Source: Alkalibacterium olivapovliticus (GTDB taxonomy: Bacteria > Bacillota > Bacilli > Lactobacillales > Carnobacteriaceae_A). Taken from it: 51,277 nt of DNA. Position 1 is the stretch's first letter; the number at the start of each line of letters is the position of its first letter. Below are positions 23,687-32,836 of this stretch, one piece after another. The stretch lies in assembly GCF_003003275.1 (NCBI RefSeq), contig NZ_PVTO01000019.1:1-51277 (forward strand). The letters run 5' to 3'. The notes below the pieces were generated by a model that was given only the letters and a program-made list of their open reading frames with translations, did not search any database and was not told the DNA's origin. The position numbers and the translations under genes were made by a program.

Positions 23687-24004
23687 TTACTCAGTCCTTT
23701 CTGAATTTTTGTATAGTTCTGCGATTCTCTCTTTTTCGATGTGTAAAAGCTGCATGCCTATGTCAGTTGTTCTGTAAATTTTGCGTTTTCCTTGCTGTTT
23801 GACTATCTCAATCAGTTCGTCATTCTTCATTTTTGATAACGTCCCGTATAGTGTTCCAGGGCCAAGCGAAATTCGGCCATCCGTGATGTCTTCGACGTGC
23901 TGCATTATACTATACCCATGTCTTTCAACTTGCAAAGACAGTAATATATAAAAAGCCGTCTCAGTCATAGGACAGTATATTTTTTTCAGTTCTGCGTTGA
24001 TCAT
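23687..24004 (-). CDS. PadR-family transcriptional repressor
   Basis: 105-residue winged-helix protein (PadR subfamily with short C terminus). The recognition region contains ISLGPGTLYGTLSKM, and the wing contains KRKIYRTT. It starts after GAGGTG on the minus strand and is co-transcribed with DUF2812. Two N5-spaced inverted repeats in its own promoter (24005-24023 and 24039-24057) indicate autorepression, as is usual for PadR pairs. Confidence 0.9.
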   Translation of the reverse strand: MINAELKKIYCPMTETAFYILLSLQVERHGYSIMQHVEDITDGRISLGPGTLYGTLSKMKNDELIEIVKQQGKRKIYRTTDIGMQLLHIEKERIAELYKNSERTE

Positions 24005-24023
24005 TATATCGCACCTCGATGTA
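24005..24023. promoter_or_regulatory. PadR operator 1 (imperfect)
   Basis: Inverted repeat tatatcg-N5-cgatgta, one base from perfect, just upstream of the padR start codon and overlapping the ribosome-site region. Confidence 0.7.
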
Positions 24024-24036
24024 TTTATTTAAGCTT

Positions 24037-24065
24037 AGTATATCGTGGCTCGATATAAAAGTCAA
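24037..24065 (-). promoter_or_regulatory. Promoter of padR-DUF2812
   Basis: On the minus strand, -35 TTGACT (24060-24065) and -10 TATACT (24037-24042) are spaced 17 bases. Operator 2 fills the spacer. Confidence 0.8.
24039..24057. promoter_or_regulatory. PadR operator 2 (perfect)
   Basis: Perfect inverted repeat tatatcg-N5-cgatata between the -35 and -10 boxes, centred 34 bases from operator 1 (about three helical turns). Confidence 0.78.
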
Positions 24066-24446
24066 CATAAAAGAGTAGACCTCACAGTCAGCTGCTTTGT
24101 GCCTTAAATAACGAATAAAAAAGCGACAGTGACAACTAATTGAATTACAACCTATTAACTAGACACTCAAAAAAACGGTATTATTCAGTCCATAGAAGAT
24201 GATCTCGATAAGCTACAGGGGCATCTTCTTTAATTTTTTCTGAAATCGATTATGATTATAAATGGAGAAAATTGTCGAATGAAACAATCTTTGAATAAAA
24301 AAGTGACTAATTGTCTTTGACTGTTAAACAAGTCTGTTCGATTACTAAATCAATACTAAAGAAGAAATCTGCATATGACGTTGTACCCTTTGTTTTGAAC
24401 TTTATTTAGTTTTTGGGTAAGCTAATTGTAAGAATACGAAAGGGTT
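24066..24446. other. Gene-free stretch between padR and the immunity gene
   Basis: Holds one hairpin with arms agaagatg (24194-24201) and catcttct (24222-24229) followed by a T-rich run, which looks like a terminator without a surviving gene. No double-glycine leader peptide or other bacteriocin precursor was found. No convincing promoter pair is seen before 24447. Confidence 0.45.
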
Positions 24447-24455
24447 ATGATTATT

Positions 24456-24761
24456 ATGACTGATAAGGAAAAAGTTGAACAATTAATCGACAGAATGAGT
24501 GCCGCTTATTCTGATCCAGAAGTAAAAAAAGATGGCTATATGCACCAGTTATTGTTTGACTCCGCGCAGCAACTAACTAAAGGAATAAATCACCGGCCCA
24601 TCTGTGTTCGTCTAAGCAAAGAAATTGGACGCTTTTCTCTAAGAAATAACTTGAAAACCCCTCAGTCTTTGAACGATTTATACGATCTAGTAACAGATCA
24701 GGATGTGGCTTACAGAGGATCAGTCGTTAATGCAATGACTTGGGTTAGATACAGGAAATGA
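24456..24761 (+). CDS. Bacteriocin immunity protein, EntA-immunity family (orphan)
   Basis: 101 residues from ATG 24456. The ATG at 24447 is only 2 bases after AAAGGG, too close. It is a four-helix cytoplasmic protein of the enterocin-A-immunity type (LLFDSAQQLTKGINHRP, then VRLSKEIGRFSLRN, then LNDLYDLV). It normally protects a producer from its own class IIa bacteriocin by blocking the mannose-PTS/bacteriocin complex. No bacteriocin, leader peptidase or inducer gene is nearby, so it probably gives protection against neighbours' bacteriocins. Confidence 0.75.
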   Translation: MTDKEKVEQLIDRMSAAYSDPEVKKDGYMHQLLFDSAQQLTKGINHRPICVRLSKEIGRFSLRNNLKTPQSLNDLYDLVTDQDVAYRGSVVNAMTWVRYRK

Positions 24762-24854
24762 ACAAAAATAAGAGTGTTGGCAATAAGAACGTATACTATT
24801 GAGAAAATTCTATAGGTAGTGAATAGACTAGTGAGCATTAGGGGAGTGATAAAA

Positions 24855-25403
24855 ATGAAAAAAATGCTGATGGTAGGCGTGGCTGTATTAACTTTAGCAG
24901 CCTGTGGGACAGAAGAAGAACAAGAGCAAGGACCAGAAGAACAAGAAGGACAAGAACAAGAGGGAGAACAAGTCATGCAAGAATTGAGAATAGAAACAGG
25001 TGAGCAGGAGACGGTCAGTGTAGAGGGTGGAGAAGTTCATCTATCGTTTTCGGAGGAAGAAGCTACTTTGACAGAAGGCGATTCGCTTGAAGTTGTTCTG
25101 GAAAATGATTCGGATTTAACATTAAGTATGGGAAGGCAATATTATGTTGAGTATTCTGAAAATGGGGATAACTGGACACAGATAACCATTCCATTGTTTT
25201 TCACAGATGATATAGTCATGATCGAGGCTTTTGATGAGCATGTATTTAGTATGCTGCTTATTCCTGAAGGAGACAGCGAAGATATGGTTAGACCAGAATA
25301 CGAATCAGGCCGCTACCGTCTCCGAAAAGAATTTTCTATGGGTGAAAATACAACCATAAATGAAAATGAGATCTCAGTTGAATTTGATTTAGAAGTAGAG
25401 TGA
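24855..25403 (+). CDS. Lipoprotein with Big_14-type immunoglobulin-like domain
   Basis: 182 residues from ATG 24855 after AGGGGAGTG. The signal peptide ends in lipobox LAAC (Cys at about 17). A low-complexity Glu/Gln/Gly linker (about 20-42) follows, then one beta-sandwich domain (about 45-180) with LEVVLENDSDLTLSMGRQYY and an SGRYRLRKEF end, the pattern of Big_14 domains in Firmicute lipoproteins. It is surface anchored with unknown ligand. A terminator follows at 25425-25463. It is 94 bases from the immunity gene and may be transcribed with it. Confidence 0.75.
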   Translation: MKKMLMVGVAVLTLAACGTEEEQEQGPEEQEGQEQEGEQVMQELRIETGEQETVSVEGGEVHLSFSEEEATLTEGDSLEVVLENDSDLTLSMGRQYYVEYSENGDNWTQITIPLFFTDDIVMIEAFDEHVFSMLLIPEGDSEDMVRPEYESGRYRLRKEFSMGENTTINENEISVEFDLEVE

Positions 25404-25424
25404 AGAGGTAACCGTTATGAAATG

Positions 25425-25463
25425 AGAGGGCCTAAATCTTAAAGTTCAGATTGCCCCTTTTTT
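25425..25463 (+). terminator. Terminator after the lipoprotein gene
   Basis: Interrupted stem (ggg..aaatct with agatt..cccc) followed by a T6 run. Confidence 0.7.
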
Positions 25464-25487
25464 ATAATGATAACGGATTCAACTTTG

Positions 25488-25516
25488 TTGTGATATAAAC
25501 TGAATAGTGATAGGAT
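25488..25516 (+). promoter_or_regulatory. Promoter of the aldo/keto reductase gene
   Basis: A -35 TTGTGA (25488-25493) and a -10 TAGGAT (25511-25516), 17-base spacer. The gene starts at 25596. Confidence 0.45.
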
Positions 25517-25595
25517 TAGGTTGCTATGATGCATTACAAGCTATAAGGTTGTGGATTTTTAATAGGAGTTAAAAGACACGGGGAGGAAATACAGA

Positions 25596-26579
25596 ATGGA
25601 CTATACTTATCTAGGACGAACAGGATTAAAAGTGAGCAGGCTTTGTTTAGGGACGATGAATTTCGGATCGTACACTAGTGAATAAGATGCCTTTGCCATA
25701 ATGGACAGAGCATTGGAAGCAGGAATCAACTTCTTTGATACCGCAAATGTTTATGGGGGTTCGGGACAAAGAGGACGTACTGAAGAAATTATCGGGCGCT
25801 GGTTTGCACAAGGTGGGGGACGACGAGAGAAGGTTGTTCTGGCAACCAAAGTATATGGTGGAATGGAAGATGAAACGGATGGACCAAACCAGGATAGAGG
25901 ACTTTCTGCCTATAAAATTCGTCGACATCTGGAAGAGTCATTAAAGCGTCTGCAAACAGATCATGTCGAACTTTACCAGATGCATCATATTGAACGCCAC
26001 GCACCGTGGGAAGAAATATGGGGTGTGTTTGAGTCATTAGTTAATCAGGGCAAAACATACTACATTGGATCCAGTAATTTTGCTGGTTATCATCTTGCTC
26101 TTGCACAAGCTAAAGCTGAGAAGCGACATTTCCTTGGACTAGTATCTGAACAGCACAAATACAATTTGCTCTGTAGACTACCAGAATTAGAAGTGCTTCC
26201 AGCTGCAGAAGATCTAGGGATTGGTGTGATTCCATGGAGTCCATTAGGCGGCGGTTTACTCAGTGGCAAAATTCTTGATCCAGAACCCGGCTCAAGAAGT
26301 GAACAGCGTGCAGATGACCTTTCTGATGAGGAACGTAGTCAGTTAGAAGCTTATTCCAAATTATGTAAAGACCTTGGAGAAACGGAACCGAATGTCGCTT
26401 TGGCATGGTTATTGGCTAATCCAGCAGTGACGGCCCCTATTATTGGTCCAAGAACTATGGACCAATTGGAACAGGCGCTTAAAGCGGTCGAAATCAATTT
26501 GTCAGAAGACGTTTTGAAAGAACTGGACAGAATTTTCCCTGGACCAGGCGGACATGCTCCAGAAGCGTATGCTTGGTAA
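25596..26579 (+). pseudogene. Aldo/keto reductase interrupted by a nonsense codon
   Basis: The natural start ATG 25596 follows GGGGAGG and reads [19 protein letters not shown], a normal family N terminus. A TAA at 25683-25685 (codon 30) then stands where relatives have an acidic residue (SEEDA), and the frame continues intact to 26579. All catalytic residues lie after the stop: Asp and Tyr in FDTANVYG, Lys in LATKVYG, His in YQMHHIE. Re-start at ATG 25701 would give 292 residues lacking the first barrel strand and has no ribosome site, so the gene is probably inactive unless the stop is read through. A single G-to-T change explains it. Sequencing error is possible. Confidence 0.85.
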
Positions 26580-26980
26580 GGAGTATCAAGCTAGCAGCTT
26601 GTCCTTTGTATTCGATCTAAAGTTTAATTAAGGGTTCTGTTACTTAAAATTCATTAAACCTTATCTGAAACACTGAATAAAGGATGCTTGTCTTCAAAGA
26701 CAGCGTCCTTTATTTAATTTATTACCACTTAAATTAACCCCTCAGAGAGAGTCTCTAGTACTAGATCAATAGAAGTTACAGAAGAATATAAAAACCGATT
26801 GAGCAATGTAACAACGGTTAAAACGGATTTAATGTTAACTCCTTACATTTGATTAGGTGTTATATCTGGTACCTATTCAAAAAAGTGTCCTGCTCAAGTG
26901 TTTGCTAGGTTAAAAATAAGTGACTTAGAATTTTCGAACTATGTTAAACTGTAGTAAAAAAGAGTGGAAAGGAATTTGTT
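26580..26980. other. Gene-free stretch before the LytS-type kinase
   Basis: Contains a strong bidirectional hairpin at 26676-26714 (arms aataaaggatgcttgtctt and its near complement), which ends the reductase transcript. After it the sequence is AT-rich without ORFs. No LytTR double box was recognised here. Confidence 0.55.
26676..26714. terminator. Terminator after the aldo/keto reductase
   Basis: Arms of about 17 bases pair almost fully around a tcaa loop. The A/T-rich ends allow use in both directions. Confidence 0.7.
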
Positions 26981-28729
26981 TTGGGCACATTATTTATATT
27001 GATGCTGGAGCGTGTGGGGCTGATTATCGTTCTAGCCTATTTGTTACTCAGTATTCCATATTTCAAAACACTTTTAATGAAGAGAGAACGCTGGCAGAGT
27101 AAGATTCAGTTGATAGTTATCTTTAGTGTGTTTGCTTTTATATCGAACTTTACAGGGGTCGAAATAAGTGGAGATCAGCAGATTGTCAATCAGCTTTTTA
27201 CGGCACTTGATCCGACTTCTTCATTAGCTAACACGCGTGTATTGACTATTGGGGTTTCTGGACTGATTGGTGGGACACCGGTGGGATTTGTTGTAGGTAT
27301 CGTATCTGGCCTGACTCGTTATGCTCAAGGAGGGAATGATCCCCATATCTACATTATCTCATCAACACTGATTGGGTTACTGTCTGGCCTATTTGGAAAT
27401 ACATTTATCAGACAAAACACCTTTCCTAAGTCGTCAGATGGAATATATATGGGGGTTATAACAGAAGTAGTTCAAATGGGGCTGATATTGATTTTCAGTT
27501 CCAGTCTGGCTCAGGCATGGAATTTGGTTCAACTCATTGCATTGCCTATGGTCTTGACCAATAGTATTGGTATGGCTCTGTTTCTGTCCATAATTCAGTC
27601 GTTCAATAAGCTGGAGCAGGAAACCCGTGCTGTTCAGACACATGCAGTTTTAGAACTAGCCGAATCGTCTCTTCCTTATTTCAGGGCTGGACTAACAGAA
27701 GAAGCATCAGGCAAAGCAGCTCATATCATTCAGGAAACAATGAAAGTATCAGCAGTTAGCATTACGGATACTGAGAGAATAGTGGCGCATGTCGGAGCCG
27801 CGAGTGATCATCATAAACCACCCCATATGATTTTGACCGATTTGTCCAAAGAAGTCATAGCGACAGGGAAGGTCAAAGAGGCACATTCAAAAAGAGAAAT
27901 CGGCTGCCATGTCAAGGATTGTCCGCTGCAGGCTGCGATAGTTATTCCGCTCACTGTGAGAGATGAGGTACGGGGAACATTAAAATTCTATTTCACTGAC
28001 CAGCAGAAGTTGACTTATGTTGAACGACAACTGGCTGAAGGGTTAGGTAAAATATTTTCAAGCCAACTGGAATTTGGAGAAGTTGATCTGCAAAAGAGGC
28101 TTCTGCAGGATGCAGAGATAAAGTCACTGCAGGCGCAAGTTAATCCGCATTTCTTTTTCAATGCACTGAATACGATATCTGCTTTAATAAGAATAGATAG
28201 TGAGAAAGCACGGGATTTACTGTTTCAGTTGAGCGCTTTTTTCCGTTCGAACCTTCAGGGTGCTCGACAAAACCTGATTTCCATTGATAAAGAACTGGAA
28301 CAGGTTGATGCCTATTTGAGCCTGGAACAAGCTCGCTTTCCAGAACGATTTTCGATTGAAAAAAATATAGAGAAATCAGTGCGTAATTACCTAGTTCCCC
28401 CTTTTATGATTCAAATACTTGTAGAGAATGCATTAAAGCACGCGTTCAAAGGCAGAAAGTCAGACAATGCGGTTATCATTGAAATAGCTGAAGATGATGA
28501 TTATATCGTCATCAGTGTATCGGATAATGGGATTGGGATAAGAGAAGATATTCTGGATGATCTGGGAATGGAGATTATTGACTCAACAGAAGGTACTGGA
28601 TCAGCTGTGGAGAATCTAAATAAACGCCTGATCAGTCTGTTTGGCACTGAATCCAAATTAGATATTCAGTCAAATGTAAATGGGACGAGATTAAAAAGTC
28701 GCATTCCAAAGAGGAGGAGCAGTGAATGA
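26981..28729 (+). CDS. LytS/BtsS-type sensor histidine kinase
   Basis: Membrane sensor kinase of 582 residues from TTG 26981, after GGAAAGGA. The N-terminal 5TMR-LYT membrane domain is at about 1-210 (GGTPVGFVVGIVSGLTRYAQ), a GAF domain at about 225-360, and the His_kinase domain with phospho-acceptor His390 in NPHFFFN. The ATPase domain contains QILVENALKHAF and DNGIGI. Kinases of this architecture in E. coli (BtsS, YpdA) and Bacillus (LytS) respond to pyruvate. The response-regulator start overlaps the stop by 4 bases (ATGA). Confidence 0.92.
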   Translation: MGTLFILMLERVGLIIVLAYLLLSIPYFKTLLMKRERWQSKIQLIVIFSVFAFISNFTGVEISGDQQIVNQLFTALDPTSSLANTRVLTIGVSGLIGGTPVGFVVGIVSGLTRYAQGGNDPHIYIISSTLIGLLSGLFGNTFIRQNTFPKSSDGIYMGVITEVVQMGLILIFSSSLAQAWNLVQLIALPMVLTNSIGMALFLSIIQSFNKLEQETRAVQTHAVLELAESSLPYFRAGLTEEASGKAAHIIQETMKVSAVSITDTERIVAHVGAASDHHKPPHMILTDLSKEVIATGKVKEAHSKREIGCHVKDCPLQAAIVIPLTVRDEVRGTLKFYFTDQQKLTYVERQLAEGLGKIFSSQLEFGEVDLQKRLLQDAEIKSLQAQVNPHFFFNALNTISALIRIDSEKARDLLFQLSAFFRSNLQGARQNLISIDKELEQVDAYLSLEQARFPERFSIEKNIEKSVRNYLVPPFMIQILVENALKHAFKGRKSDNAVIIEIAEDDDYIVISVSDNGIGIREDILDDLGMEIIDSTEGTGSAVENLNKRLISLFGTESKLDIQSNVNGTRLKSRIPKRRSSE

Positions 28730-29445
28730 ACATACTGCTTGTAGAAGACGAATACCTTGCCAGAGCAGAATTAAGCCATCTGTTGAAAAAAGATTCACGT
28801 GTGGAGTCTGTACACGAAGCAGATTCCATCCAAGACGCGCTTAAAACACTTCTGACCTATTCTATTGATATAGCGTACCTTGATATTCATTTAACAGACG
28901 AAAGTGGTATGGATTTGGCGGACATGATTAAGACTATTCCTGATCCGCCGGTCATCATTTTCGCAACAGCTTATGACCAGTATGCTCTAGAAGCCTTTGA
29001 AAAAAATGCCAGAGACTATATCTTAAAACCGTTTGAAGAAAAACGGGTAAGCGAGTCGCTGCAAAAAGCAATTGACCAATTGGAAAACTCATCATCTGAA
29101 AAAAGGGAAGAACTGTCTTTGGAAACTGTTTCTGTGCAGACGGATGACAAAATATATGTCATTAAAATCACTTCCATTATCATGATTGAAGCGATGCAGG
29201 GCAAAGCAGTTCTGTATACAGATCAGCGGCAATATGAGAGTAAAAGTACGTTACAGTTCTGGGAGGAGAAGTTAGTAACCTACCCGTTTATGCGCGTTCA
29301 CCGGTCGTATGTTATTAATCTGGAAAAAATAAGCGAAATTGAGCCATGGTTCAATCATACTTACCAAGTCACAATGGAAACGGGTCAAAAAGTCCCGGTC
29401 AGTCGTTCTTTTATCAAAGCGTTTCGAGAAAAAGTCGATTTGTAA
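28726..29445 (+). CDS. LytTR-type response regulator (LytR/BtsR)
   Basis: 239 residues. The receiver domain is at 1-120, with phospho-acceptor Asp53 (YLDIHL) and Lys in YILKPFEE. The LytTR DNA-binding domain is at about 137-236 (FMRVHRSYVINLEKI). It is translationally coupled to the kinase. Its natural target is probably the CstA-family transporter gene starting 134 bases downstream. Confidence 0.93.
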   Translation: MNILLVEDEYLARAELSHLLKKDSRVESVHEADSIQDALKTLLTYSIDIAYLDIHLTDESGMDLADMIKTIPDPPVIIFATAYDQYALEAFEKNARDYILKPFEEKRVSESLQKAIDQLENSSSEKREELSLETVSVQTDDKIYVIKITSIIMIEAMQGKAVLYTDQRQYESKSTLQFWEEKLVTYPFMRVHRSYVINLEKISEIEPWFNHTYQVTMETGQKVPVSRSFIKAFREKVDL

Positions 29446-29512
29446 TGTTTTTCAAAGGCGAATAAGGGCAAGTTAGTCTCAAAATAGTGCATCTCATCTT
29501 TAATTTCACTTT

Positions 29513-29522
29513 AAACCGGTTT
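29513..29522. promoter_or_regulatory. Palindrome upstream of the CstA-family gene
   Basis: Perfect 10-bp palindrome aaaccggttt, 58 bases before the transporter start. Its upstream position suggests an operator, but it does not fit the direct-repeat LytTR consensus well, so the binding protein is open. Confidence 0.4.
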
Positions 29523-29579
29523 CTTCCAGTAAACTAAGCTTATAAAAATAACGCTTACACATTACTGGAGGAAGATAAC

Positions 29580-31064
29580 ATGATAACGTTAATAGGTGGG
29601 ATAGCTATTTTGGTATTAGGCTATTTTACGTACGGAATCTTTATAGAAAAGAATTTTTCAATTGAACCTGATCGACCAACCCCAGCTGAAACGCTGAGAG
29701 ATGGGTACGATTTTGTCCCTATGCCGAAATGGAAAAATGCTATTATTCAATTATTAAACATAGCCGGGACAGGGCCGATATTTGGGCCTATTATGGGAGC
29801 GCTTTATGGTCCGGTTGCTTATATCTGGATTATTCTTGGGGCTATTTTTGCTGGGGCCGTTCACGATTATATGATCGGCATGATTTCGTTGAGAAATGGT
29901 GGGGCTCATTTACCTGAACTGGCAAGCAAATACCTTGGAAAACCAGTTAAACACGTGGTCAACATTTTTACGATGCTGCTGTTGTTATTAGTAGGGACAG
30001 TATTCGTGACGTCACCGGCCAGTCTTATCTCAAACTTCACACCGAGCTGGATGACGATCGGGATGATTACAGGGATTATATTTGTGTACTATATCATTTC
30101 AACCGTTCTCCCGATCGATAAGGCTTTAGGAAAGGTCTATCCTATCTTTGGAGCCATCTTAATTATCAGTACAATCGCAATCGGGACCAGTTTACTAGCA
30201 GGCGGGCATGCTATTCCAAATCTGACAGCCAGTTCTTTATCAAATTGGCATCCAGATGGAACGCCTATTTTCCCGATTTTATTCTTCACGATTTCGTGTG
30301 GGGCTATATCAGGCTTTCATGCAACACAGTCGCCGATGGTCTCTCGTACCAGTACCAATGAAAGAGAAGGGCGTTTTACCTTTTACGGTATGATGATTGC
30401 TGAAGGTGTCATTGCTATGATCTGGGCTGCAGCAGCTATGTCGCTCTTTGATGGGCAGACACTAAGCGAAATGATTGCCAGTGGTACGCCAAGTGTTGTA
30501 GTGAATCAGGTTTCCGTTTTGCTTCTAGGTAATATACTGGGCACAATCGCTATTTTCGGGGTCATTGTGCTGCCTTTATCATCAGGGTTGTCAGCTTTCA
30601 GAAGTCTGCGAACAATTCTAGCTGATTACTTGCACATCAAACAAGATACATTGAAAAAAATACTGTTACTCACTATTCCTTTGTATGTTATTTCTTTTGG
30701 ACTGACCCAAATCGACTTTAATCTACTGTGGCGATATTTTACATGGGCAAATCAAGTCACTGCTGTTATTTCTTTATTGGTCTCAACGCGTTACTTGTAC
30801 TTGAAAGGGAAAAATTACTTTGTGACCCTTATTCCTGCTACCTTCATGTTGTATGCAGTCTTTGTTTATATCGTCAGTCAGCCAATAGGATTTGGTCTCG
30901 GAATTGGCAATCTGACTTATGTTCTGTCACTTTTAGGGACACTCCTGTTATTAGGGCTTTTTTGGAAATCCGGCAAGAAACAAAAGGATGATCTGCTGCC
31001 TGATTCCTATTTACTGAATGACCATTTAAATTACGCTCAAGCTGTCACGAACGTAACAAACTGA
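29580..31064 (+). CDS. cstA: CstA/BtsT-family carbon-starvation (pyruvate) transporter
   Basis: Polytopic membrane protein of 494 residues with about 13 hydrophobic segments. The family patterns AGTGPIFGPIMGALYGP, GAVHDYMIGMISLRNGG and SGFHATQSPMVSRT are visible. It is shorter than the E. coli CstA (about 700) and resembles the short Gram-positive forms. The start follows TGGAGGAAG. Next to a BtsSR-like system it most likely imports pyruvate; peptide uptake was the older proposal for the family. A half cre-like element (aacgcttaca) just before the ribosome site hints at carbon control. Confidence 0.88.
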   Translation: MITLIGGIAILVLGYFTYGIFIEKNFSIEPDRPTPAETLRDGYDFVPMPKWKNAIIQLLNIAGTGPIFGPIMGALYGPVAYIWIILGAIFAGAVHDYMIGMISLRNGGAHLPELASKYLGKPVKHVVNIFTMLLLLLVGTVFVTSPASLISNFTPSWMTIGMITGIIFVYYIISTVLPIDKALGKVYPIFGAILIISTIAIGTSLLAGGHAIPNLTASSLSNWHPDGTPIFPILFFTISCGAISGFHATQSPMVSRTSTNEREGRFTFYGMMIAEGVIAMIWAAAAMSLFDGQTLSEMIASGTPSVVVNQVSVLLLGNILGTIAIFGVIVLPLSSGLSAFRSLRTILADYLHIKQDTLKKILLLTIPLYVISFGLTQIDFNLLWRYFTWANQVTAVISLLVSTRYLYLKGKNYFVTLIPATFMLYAVFVYIVSQPIGFGLGIGNLTYVLSLLGTLLLLGLFWKSGKKQKDDLLPDSYLLNDHLNYAQAVTNVTN

Positions 31065-31071
31065 TTAACAC

Positions 31072-31122
31072 AAAAAGAGGCATCCGAAGTCATTTGAAAC
31101 ATGACCTCAGGTGCCTCTTTTT
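31072..31122. terminator. Bidirectional terminator between cstA and the peptide-binding protein gene
   Basis: Arms aaaaagaggcatc and gtgcctcttttt with an inner gaagtcat/atgacctc pairing. It serves two convergent genes. Confidence 0.85.
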
Positions 31123-31148
31123 AATGTGTTAGTAATTCCGTGCGTTGA

Positions 31149-32753
31149 TTATTGATTAACAGTTACATCTTTAAGCATCAAGATACCAGTTGGGTGGTGC
31201 CACAATCCTTCTACATCATCACTAACAGCCAGTAAATACTCCTGGTGGTGAATGTAAATCATTGGTGCTTCTTCAACTAGAATTTCTTGAGCGTTAGAGT
31301 ATAATTCTAGACGTTCATCTTCATCAGCGCTTTGACGAGCTTCTTCTAATAATGAATCTAACTCATCTGTTGCGAAGAATGTTCTGTTTCCTGGTTCACC
31401 AAAGTTATCAGAGTGGAATAATGGATACATTCCGTAGTCTGCATCACCTGTAACAGTCGTCCAGCCTAAGATGAACATATCATGTTCTCCGGCTGCAGTG
31501 TTCTCAAGGTAAGCACCCCATTCAACGATTTCAATCTCTACATCTACGCCAATTTCTTCAAGTTGTGCTTGTACAGCAGTAGCTGTATCGATACGGTCCT
31601 GGTTGTCGTTAGTCCACAATGTTGTAGAGAACCCATCCGGGTAGCCAGCTTCAGCAAGCAATGCTTGAGCTTCTTCTACGTCGTACTCTAAACCAGAAAT
31701 GTCTTCATCATAACCAAATACATCTGGGGCAAGAGAGCTGATAGCCGGGATTCCGATTCCATCATAGATTCCGTTAATGATGTCGTCTTTATTGACGGCC
31801 ATTGAGATAGCTTGTCGAACTAATGTATTGTCGAAAGGTTCTTTTTCAGCATTGAATCCAATGTAAGAAAGAGAAACTGAAGGCTGGCTGTTTACGAACA
31901 TACCATCTGTTCCTTCAACACGTGCTACATCTGAAGGGCTAAGTGGATCAGAAATGTGAATCGCACCTGTTTCTAAATCTGCAAAACGTGTATTTGAGTC
32001 AGGGATGACTCGGAATGTGATAGAGTCAAGTGCTGGTGCTCCATCCCAATAATCTTCATTAGAAGTTAAAACGATCTCGTCACCTGGAGTCCAGCTTTCG
32101 AAAGCGTATGGCCCAGTACCTACTGGGTTTTCGTTAATAACACTTCCTGGCTCTTCGCCATTTTCAAGAGCTGCGTAATCTTCTTCAATGACTTCAGCTG
32201 ACATCAGTCCGCCACCATTGTGTGCCAAGTGTGCTGGAAGTGGTGAAAATGGATATTCAGTCACAAATTCAACTGTATACTCATCTATTACATTAATTTC
32301 CTCAACCATTTCATATAAGAATGAACGAGGTGAAGCAATATTCTCATCTAAAATACGTTCAAAGTTTGCCTGAACAACCTCTGCGTTAAACTCTGAACCG
32401 TCATGGAAGGTAACATCTTCACGCAAAGTAAACTGCCATGTCAGGTCATCTATCGGTTCCCATTCAGTTGCCAATCCAGGTTGGAGTTCCATATTCTCAT
32501 CTTGAATCAGTAAAGCTTCATAGATGTTGTATGCCACATTACTGGAAGGAGTGTCATTTGAACCATGGGGGTCTAGTGATACTGCATCTGATAATTGACC
32601 GATGACTAAATCGCCACCCTCTTGAGCGGTACCATTGTCTTCGCCGTCGCCGCTTTCTATTGGATCGCTGTCATCTGTTCCACATGCTGCTAAAAGCAAT
32701 GAAACAGCTGACAGTGATGTAATAAAAAGAGACAATTTGCCTTTTTTATTCAT
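31149..32753 (-). CDS. Peptide/glutathione-type ABC substrate-binding lipoprotein (family 5)
   Basis: 534-residue lipoprotein receptor. The signal peptide ends with lipobox LAAC (Cys at about 24), then an acidic linker, then the SBP_bac_5 fold. It has the DPHGSNDTPS motif typical of the DppA/GsiB branch and HDGSEFNAEDV-like FHDGSEFNAE at about 120. The permeases and fused ATPase are divergent on the other side of a 449-base regulatory gap, so this receptor is expressed separately and likely more strongly. Substrate not certain: dipeptides, oligopeptides or glutathione. Confidence 0.88.
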   Translation of the reverse strand: MNKKGKLSLFITSLSAVSLLLAACGTDDSDPIESGDGEDNGTAQEGGDLVIGQLSDAVSLDPHGSNDTPSSNVAYNIYEALLIQDENMELQPGLATEWEPIDDLTWQFTLREDVTFHDGSEFNAEVVQANFERILDENIASPRSFLYEMVEEINVIDEYTVEFVTEYPFSPLPAHLAHNGGGLMSAEVIEEDYAALENGEEPGSVINENPVGTGPYAFESWTPGDEIVLTSNEDYWDGAPALDSITFRVIPDSNTRFADLETGAIHISDPLSPSDVARVEGTDGMFVNSQPSVSLSYIGFNAEKEPFDNTLVRQAISMAVNKDDIINGIYDGIGIPAISSLAPDVFGYDEDISGLEYDVEEAQALLAEAGYPDGFSTTLWTNDNQDRIDTATAVQAQLEEIGVDVEIEIVEWGAYLENTAAGEHDMFILGWTTVTGDADYGMYPLFHSDNFGEPGNRTFFATDELDSLLEEARQSADEDERLELYSNAQEILVEEAPMIYIHHQEYLLAVSDDVEGLWHHPTGILMLKDVTVNQ

Positions 32754-32807
32754 AAATCATTCACTCCTATTTTTTTGGTTTTGTTATTACTTTGAAATAT
32801 AAGTAAT

Positions 32808-32836
32808 ACTATATAATAGATAGTAAAAAAAGGCAA
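32808..32836 (-). promoter_or_regulatory. Promoter of the peptide-binding protein gene
   Basis: On the minus strand, -35 TTGCCT (32831-32836) and -10 TATAGT (32808-32813), 17-base spacer, 55 bases before the start codon. Confidence 0.65.

Noticed and set aside
24066-24446. Bacteriocin precursor partner for the immunity protein
   Set aside because: No short ORF with a double-glycine leader or YGNGV motif was found on either strand.
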